This document shows positions 6,628 through 13,451 of a DNA stretch of 13,451 bases, one piece after another. This DNA is from Methanomassiliicoccales archaeon (GTDB taxonomy: Archaea > Thermoplasmatota > Thermoplasmata > Sysuiplasmatales > Sysuiplasmataceae). The stretch is taken from the NCBI GenBank assembly GCA_027365715.1, contig DAHXLZ010000104.1, positions 1-13,451 on the forward strand. The letters run 5' to 3'. Below the pieces are notes generated by a model. It did not search any database. It worked only from the letters and a program-made list of their open reading frames with translations, and was not told the DNA's origin. How positions within the stretch are numbered: position 1 is the stretch's first letter; each line of letters opens with the position of its first letter. The position numbers and the translations under genes were made by a program.

Positions 6628-7536
6628 ATGATGTCCAAGAGCGGATGTGTTGAATGCGGATCCCCTGTGTTCTTTGATGAGTTTGACTTCGTTACAACCT
6701 GTTCATCCTGCGGGACGGCTTTCAGACTGCCGAGGGATAATTCAGGAGCATGGGTGCTCACATATTCATCAGAACTGGACCTGAATGCCGTTACTGAGAG
6801 GGCAGTAAGCATCATAACCTCAAAGTTTGGAGTGAAGAGAACGGGAAAGGATATCGAACTGAAGGAGATATATCCTGTTTATCTGCCAATCTGGAACATT
6901 ACAGCAAAGTCTACCGGATGGGCGGCCAGTGCCGCCGGAGAGAGGAAAGAGGTCCTGCCGTTGCATCTGGAAAAACAGTTCCGCATACCGGCTTATGAGA
7001 ATACACAGAATATCGGCGTGCCGGTTGAAGTCAACGGAACAGATGTGTCAATTTCCGGCGATATGACTTTTCCTTCATTGCACGTGAAACTCAAGTCTGA
7101 TGAACTCAACCGAGCGGTCGATGAACTGATGACAGCGGAGATCGACAGAATCCATTATACGAGGTCTCCTGACGACAGAATCAGAACTGCGATCACAATA
7201 AAAACACTCGTGATGTATCCTGCCTGGATAGTGAGATTCAGCACAAGAAACGGCGAACACGCCTTTACAATTGACGGCATAAGCGGGCAACCGTTGAACG
7301 ACCTTGGATTCAGAATGACCGACACGGGTCTTGTTGGCAGGGGCATACTGGCTGCATGCTGCGGTGTCATTTCGGGGACAGGGGTAATGATGATCACTAC
7401 AGGTGCCATGCATGGCGTAGGTTTCGGTCTTCTTACTGCGGGCGCATCCCTCTTTGTACTGGTGAACATACTGCGGCACATGCTGAGGAGCCAGCGCTTC
7501 AGCCCGAGACCGGAAGGCAGGAGAGTGACAGTTTGA
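6628..7536 (+). CDS. zinc-ribbon membrane protein, second of a three-gene set
   Basis: This 302-residue protein is a longer relative of its upstream neighbour and I cannot name a family. An N-terminal zinc ribbon (Cys7, Cys10, Cys25, Cys28; CVEC and CSSC) is followed by IYPVYLPIW (81-89), a central region rich in charged residues with a possible helix near 155-175, then TLVMYPAW (193-200) and FTIDGISG (213-220). Two hydrophobic stretches (about 233-260 and 262-284), rich in Gly and Met, form a helical hairpin, and the tail is strongly basic (RSQRFSPRPEGRR). The order ribbon, YPxW module, IDGxxG turn, membrane anchor is the same as in the first gene. It lies two bases after the first gene and overlaps the third by four bases, so the three are one operon. 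Function unknown; membrane location inferred from hydrophobicity. Confidence 0.8.
   Translation: MMSKSGCVECGSPVFFDEFDFVTTCSSCGTAFRLPRDNSGAWVLTYSSELDLNAVTERAVSIITSKFGVKRTGKDIELKEIYPVYLPIWNITAKSTGWAASAAGERKEVLPLHLEKQFRIPAYENTQNIGVPVEVNGTDVSISGDMTFPSLHVKLKSDELNRAVDELMTAEIDRIHYTRSPDDRIRTAITIKTLVMYPAWIVRFSTRNGEHAFTIDGISGQPLNDLGFRMTDTGLVGRGILAACCGVISGTGVMMITTGAMHGVGFGLLTAGASLFVLVNILRHMLRSQRFSPRPEGRRVTV
7519..7523 (+). promoter_or_regulatory. ribosome binding site fixing the TTG start of the third zinc-ribbon gene
   Basis: AGGAG lies nine bases before the TTG at 7533. That TTG shares four bases with the stop of the second gene (TTGA), a standard translational coupling arrangement. The alternative ATG at 7356 would add 59 residues that look like out-of-frame translation of the second gene. 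Confidence 0.65.
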
Positions 7537-8111
7537 ATCCGGTTGCCGAGAGATGTCCCAGGTGCGGGAAGAATACGAAGGCTGAAAAAGGGGAGGTTCT
7601 AGCATACTGCTCTCCATGCAAGAGCTTACACGAAATTGGAGAAAAATCTGTGGTTGATGTGGAAATTGCAAAGTTTGGAAATGTGAAGGACGGGCACAGG
7701 ACTTATGTTCCATTTTGGAGATTTTTTTGTACGTTCAGTCTGCCTGGAGCCGAAGCTGATGCACATAAAAACCTGAAAGAATTCGTGAAGGACGGAAACG
7801 ATGGAAAGGTCTTTGTCTATGTACCAGCGGCAGAACTTGACCCGCAGGAGCTTCTGGCAATGGGAGCATACATGACTGCCTGCAATCCTGTTTACTCAAC
7901 AACATTCTCCTTCGGCGATGTCGAGCATCTGAGATGCACCCGCATGAGCGGAGATGCCAGAAGCGAAATTGAGTATTACTTTATGGCCGCTGAAACAGCC
8001 GAAGGAAGATTAGAAGATCTGAAGAACAGTTTTACTGTCGATGCTTCGCACGAAAAGCTCGTATTCATCCCATTCTACCAGTCCGAGAACCGGTTCAATC
8101 CCGCTGTCTGA
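7533..8111 (+). CDS. soluble zinc-ribbon protein, third of a three-gene set, possibly truncated
   Basis: This 192-residue protein starts at a TTG overlapping the previous stop codon. A zinc ribbon (Cys8, Cys11, Cys26, Cys29; CPRC and CSPC) is followed by TYVPFWRF (57-64), a VFVYVPAAELDPQELLAMG stretch (93-111) and, near the end, FTVDASHEKLVFIPFY (167-182). The last motif closely matches LTVDATSRKLIFYPFW of the first gene. In that protein the chain runs on through a VDxxTG turn into a membrane anchor, whereas here it stops ten residues after the motif. It therefore looks like a shortened paralogue or a cytoplasmic partner of the two membrane proteins. Its last 17 bases overlap the end of the convergent Nudix gene, so the truncation may have created the overlap. 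Function unknown. Confidence 0.75.
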   Translation: MNPVAERCPRCGKNTKAEKGEVLAYCSPCKSLHEIGEKSVVDVEIAKFGNVKDGHRTYVPFWRFFCTFSLPGAEADAHKNLKEFVKDGNDGKVFVYVPAAELDPQELLAMGAYMTACNPVYSTTFSFGDVEHLRCTRMSGDARSEIEYYFMAAETAEGRLEDLKNSFTVDASHEKLVFIPFYQSENRFNPAV

Positions 8112-8787
8112 AATGCGGCGACTTCATGAAGTCTTCAACAACCCTGTCGTGATCGAACGCGAGCTCAGGCAGTTCTCCAGCTGGAAAGAAGAGTGCGGAT
8201 GATGCATCATCCCCGGCTCTCGGCTCTCCGTCGACATAATCAACAACATATGCTGCGCTGACCATTCGGACTCGCGGATCTCTGTCGGGATCGCTGTAAA
8301 CCCCCAGAAGCGAGCGTATTCTGCCATTGATTCCCGTCTCTTCCATCAGTTCTCTTAAGGCACACTGTTCCAGTGTTTCCCATTCGTCCAGAATACCGCC
8401 CGGCAGGGCGTAGTATCCTCTGTAAGGTTCGTTCTTTCTCCTCACGAGCAGAAGCTTTCCATCCCTGATCAGGATCGAGTCTGCAGCGACGCTGGGGCTC
8501 TTCCACCTGTTAACGAGCTGCTCCTTGGAAAGTGATACCTTATTTTCATAAATTGAAATCGCATTTCGCAAAACATCACTGAATGATGTTCCGTCGGGCA
8601 TAAAGGCGCTCCTTCCTGTTGCTGCCAGGAATCTTTCATCAATCACTGCCTGAATCCCGCTCAAACTCTGGTCTGTTGCGGATTTGAGGGCGATGTAATG
8701 CTCCTCGGTGAAGAGGAGATGGCCGTCGTACATCAGATCGAACTTCGGGTCGAGGGAAAAATGTTTACTCTCCATATAGGTGGACAT
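8095..8787 (-). CDS. Nudix hydrolase, ADP-ribose pyrophosphatase-like
   Basis: Nudix enzymes cleave nucleoside diphosphates linked to another group, using Mg2+ or Mn2+. The Nudix box is perfect at residues 131-153 (GILDEWE, seven residues, then RELMEETGI). It is preceded by LLLVRRKNEPYRGYYALPGG, which is typical of the fold, and followed by GVYSDPDRDPRVRMVSAAYVV, which resembles archaeal ADP-ribose pyrophosphatases. The protein has 230 residues, whereas simple archaeal Nudix proteins have about 140-170. The extra is an N-terminal region of about 95 residues that I do not recognise and that contains no zinc motif. ATG at 8787 is chosen; ATG at 8775 is an alternative. A minus-strand CTATTTTTG centred about 28 bp upstream suggests a leaderless transcript. 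The substrate cannot be fixed from sequence. Confidence 0.88.
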   Translation of the reverse strand: MSTYMESKHFSLDPKFDLMYDGHLLFTEEHYIALKSATDQSLSGIQAVIDERFLAATGRSAFMPDGTSFSDVLRNAISIYENKVSLSKEQLVNRWKSPSVAADSILIRDGKLLLVRRKNEPYRGYYALPGGILDEWETLEQCALRELMEETGINGRIRSLLGVYSDPDRDPRVRMVSAAYVVDYVDGEPRAGDDASSALFFPAGELPELAFDHDRVVEDFMKSPHFRQRD

Positions 8788-8872
8788 GGCAGAGTGATGA
8801 ATGAAGAAGCAAAAATAGTTGATTGCACTGGAACTACGTTGATGAATACAGATTCCCGGGATTGAAGCACTG

Positions 8873-9862
8873 ATGAGATTACCAAATGTCAGGAGCGCGG
8901 AAAAGATAATTGACGAGCTGTTTCTCTCGGCTTCCAGGGCACAGGGAAGCGGTGGTGACAGCCTGACAAGAGTCAGGAAGAAGGAAATTAACAGGCTTCA
9001 CATTCTTTCCGACAGGGCCGACAGACTTTTTTCCTCATATGTAACGGGTTTCCCGTCATTTGAGAAGAAGGAATTTGCATATGAGATTGCAGACCTGCTT
9101 GTTGGTGTCGATGAGCTGAAGAAGTCCATAGCTTCCGTACATGGCTGCAAGAACGCAATCGTAACAATAGCAAACAGAGCGGCGAGAGAGGTTGCAAAGT
9201 CCCGGACAACTTCAGAAATGAGAACGGCCAGAGAAAGAGCCTATGGAAGGGTTGCCTCACTGATTAGAGGAATAGATGACAGGCTGTCCTTCCTTGCAAA
9301 TGCATCCGAAAAGCTGAAGGAAGTCCCTCAGGTTGAAGGTGACTACACAGTTGTGGTTGCCGGCTTCCCGAATGTGGGAAAGAGCATGTTTATTTCAACC
9401 ATTTCAAACGCACGTACAAAAGTTGAGCCGTATCCGTTCACCACCACTGAACTTATAGTCGGGCACAGGCAGATTGCCGGGCGGTCAGTCGCTTTCATCG
9501 ATTGCCCGGGTCTCACAGAAAGGGCGCTGGCAACGCTGAACATATATGAAAGAAAGTCGCTGCTTGCGATAAGGCATCTCGCATCAATGCTGCTCTACAT
9601 AGTCGACCCTTCCGGAACGTGCGGCTGTGACACGCCATCCCAGCTGGCGCTGCTTGCTGACTTGAAAAGGGAGCTCAGTCCGTCAAAAACGGTCGTGGCA
9701 TACAGCAAAGCCGACCTGATACCAAATGACTGCGAAGGACTTCATTTTTCATCACTTTCCGGAGTCGGAATGGATGCTCTGATCGAGACTGTCAGGCTGG
9801 CGATTACTGAAGGCGAAGTTGATTATCAACTTGGAAAACCGGTTAAGAACACTTTTGTATAA
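8873..9862 (+). CDS. Nog1/Obg-type GTPase, ribosome assembly candidate
   Basis: This 329-residue TRAFAC GTPase has the order seen in archaeal Nog1 proteins: an N-terminal helical domain of about 155 residues, rich in Arg and Lys, then the G domain. The motifs are G1 GFPNVGKS (164-171), switch I VEPYPFTTTELIVGH (184-198), G3 DCPGL (210-214), G4 SKAD (278-281; Ser in place of the usual Asn or Thr) and G5 SSLSG (293-297). PYPFTT followed by IVGH is characteristic of the Nog1/Obg branch. Relatives act in maturation of the large ribosomal subunit. The long C-terminal region of eukaryotic Nog1 is absent, as is normal in archaea. ATG at 8873 is the only start available, because an in-frame TGA lies at 8843. 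No ribosome binding site is visible. The 85-bp gap upstream is shared with the divergent Nudix gene. Confidence 0.88.
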   Translation: MRLPNVRSAEKIIDELFLSASRAQGSGGDSLTRVRKKEINRLHILSDRADRLFSSYVTGFPSFEKKEFAYEIADLLVGVDELKKSIASVHGCKNAIVTIANRAAREVAKSRTTSEMRTARERAYGRVASLIRGIDDRLSFLANASEKLKEVPQVEGDYTVVVAGFPNVGKSMFISTISNARTKVEPYPFTTTELIVGHRQIAGRSVAFIDCPGLTERALATLNIYERKSLLAIRHLASMLLYIVDPSGTCGCDTPSQLALLADLKRELSPSKTVVAYSKADLIPNDCEGLHFSSLSGVGMDALIETVRLAITEGEVDYQLGKPVKNTFV

Positions 9863-9946
9863 TCAGGTCGAGATAAACCGAGTCACACACCCGGTGGTCT
9901 ACTGACCGAAGCACCAGACATCAGGAGAGCCGCATTTACGCTCAGG

Positions 9947-9951
9947 AAGGA
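9947..9951 (+). promoter_or_regulatory. ribosome binding site of the C-terminal zinc-ribbon gene
   Basis: AAGGA, part of the purine run AGGAAGGAAG (9944-9953), lies seven bases before the ATG at 9959. It lies too close to support the overlapping GTG at 9953, although CAGGA just upstream could serve that one with five-base spacing. Confidence 0.35.
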
Positions 9952-9952
9952 A

Positions 9953-10579
9953 GTGGATATGCTCACGGTTGAGTATGCCAACATAATCAGGCTGCTGGAG
10001 GATATAGGAAGGTCGGCGGAAAAGGAAGACAGCTTTTCTTCAATTCAGAGTGCCATAAAGGTGCTGAGGATGGAACTCGATCGTGAAATGGACCTGCAGG
10101 AAATGAGCAAATTCAGGAGGGAAGTCGTCCTGCTGGACCCGGATTCTGAACCGGCCAATGGAGCCGCCAGAAAAGGCAGAGATATCGAGGATCGTGACGG
10201 CTCACCAAGGCATCAGCGAAGCGTTGAGCCGGCGGTTGTAAATGGAATGGCCGAGGAGAGACTGATGAAAATTTCTGTAACACCGGTAAGAGCAACTGAG
10301 AAAACGGGGATCAGGTCCGTGGAAGAGCCTTTATCAGGTACACGAAAATCATCCATCAGGGAGACGGATACTGACAGTATAAAGATAAAACTCTCTTCGA
10401 TGAAAATAGAGAAGATTGGTGCCACGCATGACGCCGGTGCATCGACCAAATCGGAGCCTCAGGAAGAGCATCTCAATAGTGAAGGACATCAGAGACTCGT
10501 AAAGTGCAAAAACTGCGGAACAATGATTAGCAGCAGGTCCGTGGTTTGTGTTTTATGCGGCGAATTCATCCGGCACTGA
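9953..10579 (+). CDS. uncharacterised protein with C-terminal zinc ribbon
   Basis: I do not recognise this 208-residue protein. Residues 1-60 are rich in Leu, Ile and Glu and probably form a helical or coiled-coil segment. Residues 65-180 are polar and of low complexity (many Ser, Glu, Arg, Lys), probably disordered. The last 25 residues form a zinc ribbon, CKNCG (185-189) and CVLCG (199-203). A helical tether with a terminal zinc ribbon is a layout found in adaptor proteins that bind nucleic acid or ribosomes, but that is only an analogy. Start: GTG 9953 or ATG 9959, both after a purine-rich site. The same reading frame is open without ATG, GTG or TTG all the way back to the GTPase stop at 9860-9862, so the true N-terminus is uncertain. 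It probably shares a transcript with the GTPase gene 90 bp upstream. Confidence 0.65.
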   Translation: MDMLTVEYANIIRLLEDIGRSAEKEDSFSSIQSAIKVLRMELDREMDLQEMSKFRREVVLLDPDSEPANGAARKGRDIEDRDGSPRHQRSVEPAVVNGMAEERLMKISVTPVRATEKTGIRSVEEPLSGTRKSSIRETDTDSIKIKLSSMKIEKIGATHDAGASTKSEPQEEHLNSEGHQRLVKCKNCGTMISSRSVVCVLCGEFIRH

Positions 10580-10590
10580 AATCGGGCGGG

Positions 10591-10618
10591 ATTAAATGCA
10601 CTGATGCATGTTGCAGTG
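10591..10618 (+). promoter_or_regulatory. TATA-like element followed by a 20-bp dyad, upstream of polC
   Basis: ATTAAATG (10591-10598) resembles an archaeal TATA box. Directly after it comes a symmetric element, CACTG-N3-CATG-N3-CAGTG (10599-10618), which would fall between the TATA box and a transcription start near 10622. A protein bound there would block polymerase, so it is a candidate operator for the DNA polymerase gene. As RNA it could also form a weak hairpin after the preceding gene. A second TATA-like stretch, CTTAATGTAA (10629-10638), offers another start. The remaining 10639-10682 has no evident structure. Confidence 0.35.
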
Positions 10619-10682
10619 TAACGAAGGCTTAATGTAAGGATGGCACCTGACTGTAACGGTTAGTTGTTCACGGTGGGTCGGG

Positions 10683-13451
10683 ATGCCAGATATTGCAATG
10701 AGTGATGTCGTCAGGAATTATTTTCAGCGTCTGGACAGAGAGGCACGCGAATGCTACGGAATAGCAACTCAGTGCAGGGCTCTGGGATATGATCCTGAGG
10801 AACGGGTCGAAATACCGATGGCCGAGGATATGGCAGCGAGAGTGGAGGAACTACTTTCCGAATACAATGTGAAAGGTATAGCGGACAGGATCAGGCAGCT
10901 GTCGGAATCGTACAACAGGGAAGAAATGTCGCTCATTATTGCGAAGGAGATAGCACATGGTGAAGGGGAGAGACTCGAACTTCTCGAACGTGCTGTCAGG
11001 GTCGGCCTTGCGATTCTCACAGAGGGCATACTGGTTGCGCCGCTTGAAGGCATAGCAGGAGTTAAAATTTCATCCGGCAGCTCAGGCGATTACGTCTCAC
11101 TCTACTTCTCCGGGCCGATAAGATCTGCAGGCGGTACCGGACAGGCAATGAGTGTACTGATAGCGGACGTTGTAAGGAGGGAGTTGGGCATAGGCAGGTA
11201 CATACCTACCGATGCGGAAGTCGAGCGATTCAAGGAAGAAATTCCGCTATACAAACAGACACAGCACCTGCAATATCTCCCTTCATCTGAGGAGACAGAG
11301 CTGATAGTAAGAAATTGCCCCATCTGCATTGACGGTGAGGGAACAGAAGATGTAGAGGTGTCCGGCTACAGGGATTTGCCACGGATTGCTACCAACAGGC
11401 TGAGAGGGGGGGCCAGCATAGTCATTGCCGATGGTCTCTGCCAGAAAGCTTCCAAGATAATGAAACATGTCACAACCCTTAAACTCGACGGATGGAACTT
11501 TCTTAATTCCATTGCAAACAAAACCACTGATGTCGATGAGGGCGAGGTCAAAATAGCTCCAAACGAAAAGTATGTCAAGGACATGGTTGCCGGCAGACCT
11601 ATTTTTTGCCATCCGTCACGGGTGGGTGGATTCAGACTCCGTTATGGAAGAGCTAGGACTACAGGGCTCTCTGCAGTAGCGTTAAACCCGTCTACAATGT
11701 TCGCACTGGACGGTTTCATTGCAATAGGCACGCAGATCAAGCTGGAAAGGCCGGGAAAAGCGGGGGCGGTTACTCCGTGCACATCCATAGAAGGACCAAC
11801 CGTTCTATTGAAGAACGGCAGCGTGGTACAGCTTGACAGTTCCGAGGAAGCAAAAAAGGCGCTTCCAGATATAAAGGAGATAATCGACGTCGGCGAGATA
11901 CTGATACCATTCGGGGAATTCCTGGAGAACAATCATCCGCTGGTCCCTGCTGGTTACTCCCTGGAATGGCATCGTGCCAATATGAAGAAAAAAATGGAGA
12001 GCCTGCCTCCGAACTGGAAGGTGCAGTCGTGGGATGAGGCGCTTGAAGCATCCAGGAGATATGGCCTCCCTCTCCATCCACGTTTCAATCTGTTCTGGAG
12101 CGATATATCGATTGATGAGTTATACAAACTCATCGACTTCGTTTCGACTTCGGGCAGGGTTGAAGGCAAAGAGCTGCATCTTCCGATTGGCCCGGAAAAA
12201 CAGATTCTTGAAAAGCTGGGGGCACTTCACGCAGTCGCTGGAAACGAACTCGTCATAGATTATTATTCGAAGCCGATGCTGCTCTGTCTCGGACTCGATT
12301 TCAAGGATGGGACAATCACCAGAGTCAGACAGCCGGGTATGTTCTCAACGGCAATAGAAACGGTCTCGGGTCTCGCCGGCATACAGGTGTTACCGCGTGC
12401 AGTAACAAGAATAGGGGCGAGAATGGCCAGACCAGAGAAGGCTGCCGAGAGAAAGATGAAGCCGGCACCGCACGTCCTCTTCCCGCTGGGACAGGAAGGA
12501 GGAATGCAGCGGCTCTTTACGGAGGCATCCAGGAAGGGGTCACTGAGGGTCGAAATGAATCAGAGGATATGCACATCCTGCGGTTCCTCCACCTTTCTGT
12601 CCAGATGCGACTGCGGATCGCACACATTCTCCAGGAAACGGTCCGCGCAGTTCAATGTGGATTTACAGCAGCTGATGAACACTGCCATGGAAAGAATAGG
12701 CGAGAACAGGATTTACGATATGAAAGGTGTCCAGGGACTCATCTCAACTACTAAGACGCCGGAGCCCGTCGAGAAAGGAATACTGCGGGCTAAACACGCA
12801 ATATCGGTGTTCAGGGACGGTACGGTGAGATTCGATATGACAGATGTTCCACTGACACACTTCAGACCGGCTGAAATCGGGCTGAGCGTGGAAAAAGCCA
12901 GAATGCTTGGGTACAACCTGGACATGAACGGCAGGGAACTTGTTTCAACCGATCAGGTCTGCGAGTTGATGGTGCAGGACATTGTGCCGTCGATAAAATT
13001 TGCAGATTACATGAAGAGAGTGGCTGACTTTCTTGATGAAATTCTGGTAAAGCTGTACGGCATGAAGCCCTATTACGCTCTGAATGACCGGAAAGACCTC
13101 ATCGGGCAGCTTGCGGTGGGACTTGCCCCCCATACATCGGGCGGAATACTCTGCAGGATCATTGGATTTACAGCATCAAATGTCGGTTTCGGCCACCCGT
13201 TCTTCCATGCTGCAAAGAGACGAAATGCAGACGGCGATGAAGATTCAGTCATACTTCTCCTCGACGCCCTTCTTAACTTCTCAAGGTCGTACCTGCCATC
13301 GACAAGAGGCGGCCTGATGGATGCGCCACTGGTGCTTTCGCTTCGCATAGATCCTAATGAGATTGACAAGGAGGCACACAACATAGATGTTCTGAATGAG
13401 TATCCTTCTGATTTTTTTGAGGCGACACTTCGTTTCGCCAAGCCAAAGGAA
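10683..13451 (+). CDS. polC: DNA polymerase D large subunit DP2 (partial, 3' end outside window)
   Basis: This is the catalytic subunit of the replicative D-family polymerase of euryarchaea and several other archaeal phyla; it works with the DP1 exonuclease subunit and PCNA. The first 923 codons are in the window with no stop or frameshift. Landmarks are SGPIRSAGGT (143-152), NCPICIDGEGTEDVEVSGYR from residue 211 (Cys212, Cys215), a zinc module CTSCG...CDCG (Cys630, Cys633, Cys642, Cys644), and the active-site stretch FHAAKRRNADGDEDSV. In the last, Asp850, Asp852 and Asp854 include the two essential acidic residues of the double-psi beta-barrel. FSRSYLPSTRGGLMDAPLVL follows. Full-length DP2 has about 1,100-1,200 residues, so the C-terminal PCNA- and DP1-binding part is missing. 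No intein interrupts the active-site motif, a frequent insertion site. ATG at 10683 is chosen; ATG at 10698 is possible. Confidence 0.97.
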   Translation, partial: MPDIAMSDVVRNYFQRLDREARECYGIATQCRALGYDPEERVEIPMAEDMAARVEELLSEYNVKGIADRIRQLSESYNREEMSLIIAKEIAHGEGERLELLERAVRVGLAILTEGILVAPLEGIAGVKISSGSSGDYVSLYFSGPIRSAGGTGQAMSVLIADVVRRELGIGRYIPTDAEVERFKEEIPLYKQTQHLQYLPSSEETELIVRNCPICIDGEGTEDVEVSGYRDLPRIATNRLRGGASIVIADGLCQKASKIMKHVTTLKLDGWNFLNSIANKTTDVDEGEVKIAPNEKYVKDMVAGRPIFCHPSRVGGFRLRYGRARTTGLSAVALNPSTMFALDGFIAIGTQIKLERPGKAGAVTPCTSIEGPTVLLKNGSVVQLDSSEEAKKALPDIKEIIDVGEILIPFGEFLENNHPLVPAGYSLEWHRANMKKKMESLPPNWKVQSWDEALEASRRYGLPLHPRFNLFWSDISIDELYKLIDFVSTSGRVEGKELHLPIGPEKQILEKLGALHAVAGNELVIDYYSKPMLLCLGLDFKDGTITRVRQPGMFSTAIETVSGLAGIQVLPRAVTRIGARMARPEKAAERKMKPAPHVLFPLGQEGGMQRLFTEASRKGSLRVEMNQRICTSCGSSTFLSRCDCGSHTFSRKRSAQFNVDLQQLMNTAMERIGENRIYDMKGVQGLISTTKTPEPVEKGILRAKHAISVFRDGTVRFDMTDVPLTHFRPAEIGLSVEKARMLGYNLDMNGRELVSTDQVCELMVQDIVPSIKFADYMKRVADFLDEILVKLYGMKPYYALNDRKDLIGQLAVGLAPHTSGGILCRIIGFTASNVGFGHPFFHAAKRRNADGDEDSVILLLDALLNFSRSYLPSTRGGLMDAPLVLSLRIDPNEIDKEAHNIDVLNEYPSDFFEATLRFAKPKE

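Noticed and set aside
7356..7532. N-terminal extension of the third zinc-ribbon gene from the ATG at 7356
   Set aside because: It would overlap the second gene by 180 bp in another frame and gives a Cys/His/Arg-rich sequence typical of out-of-frame reading. The TTG at 7533 has AGGAG at nine bases and a TTGA overlap.
7075..7713. A 212-codon open frame on the minus strand
   Set aside because: It lies antisense across the end of the second and start of the third zinc-ribbon genes, both supported by ribosome binding sites and motifs. Its translation has an odd composition and no recognisable motif.
11642..12169. Minus-strand open frames inside polC
   Set aside because: The plus strand encodes continuous DP2 with conserved motifs on either side; the antisense frames have no motifs.
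13190..13320. Possible intein at the DP2 active-site motif
   Set aside because: This is a common insertion site, but the sequence reads directly through FHAAKRRNADGDEDSV with no Cys- or Ser-initiated insert and no HN terminus.
1..13451. tRNA, rRNA, CRISPR array, insertion sequence or prophage
   Set aside because: No cloverleaf-like sequence, spaced repeat array, transposase motif or phage gene was seen on either strand. The short dyads found are promoter-scale only.

Overview
The window looks like a stretch of euryarchaeal chromosome, most likely from the Thermoplasmata. The strongest pointer is the right-hand gene, the large (catalytic) subunit DP2 of the archaeal D-family DNA polymerase, which runs off the window end. 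A Nog1-type GTPase, an archaeal-type geranylgeranyl reductase, a trans-polyprenyl diphosphate synthase and a phosphate:H+ symporter of the kind common in acidophiles fit the same picture. Base composition is near 50% GC throughout. Starts are a mix of ATG, GTG and TTG, some with clear AGGAG ribosome binding sites. The lineage is inferred from gene content only.

Left block (1-2898, + strand): a DUF1697 protein of unknown function, then two membrane-lipid genes. These are a polyprenyl diphosphate synthase, which makes the isoprenoid chain, and a FAD-dependent geranylgeranyl reductase, which saturates the chains of archaeal ether lipids. A perfect 7+7 inverted repeat lies between the two lipid genes.

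Second block (2960-5663, - strand): a PHS-type phosphate:H+ symporter and, upstream of it, a medium-chain dehydrogenase/reductase that keeps the structural-zinc cysteines but has lost the catalytic-zinc ligands. Between them, upstream of the symporter, sits an array of four ACTAWAT repeats spaced 9-10 bp apart with a nested palindrome, a strong candidate operator.

Third block (5894-8111, + strand): a tight three-gene operon of proteins I cannot name. Each begins with a four-cysteine zinc ribbon and carries aromatic-Pro-x-aromatic modules (FYPFW, MYPAW, FIPFY). The first two end in membrane segments; the third is soluble and appears cut short just where the shared module begins. This is the best candidate in the window for an undescribed system. 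The third gene overlaps the 3' end of the convergent Nudix hydrolase gene (8095-8787, - strand) by 17 bp.

Right block (8873-13451, + strand): a Nog1/Obg-type GTPase, an unnamed protein with a C-terminal zinc ribbon whose frame stays open back to the GTPase stop codon, and polC/DP2 (first 923 codons, no intein in the visible part). A 20-bp dyad lies just downstream of a TATA-like element in front of DP2.

I saw no tRNA, rRNA, CRISPR array, insertion sequence or prophage gene. All functions are read by eye from motifs; no database search was run.
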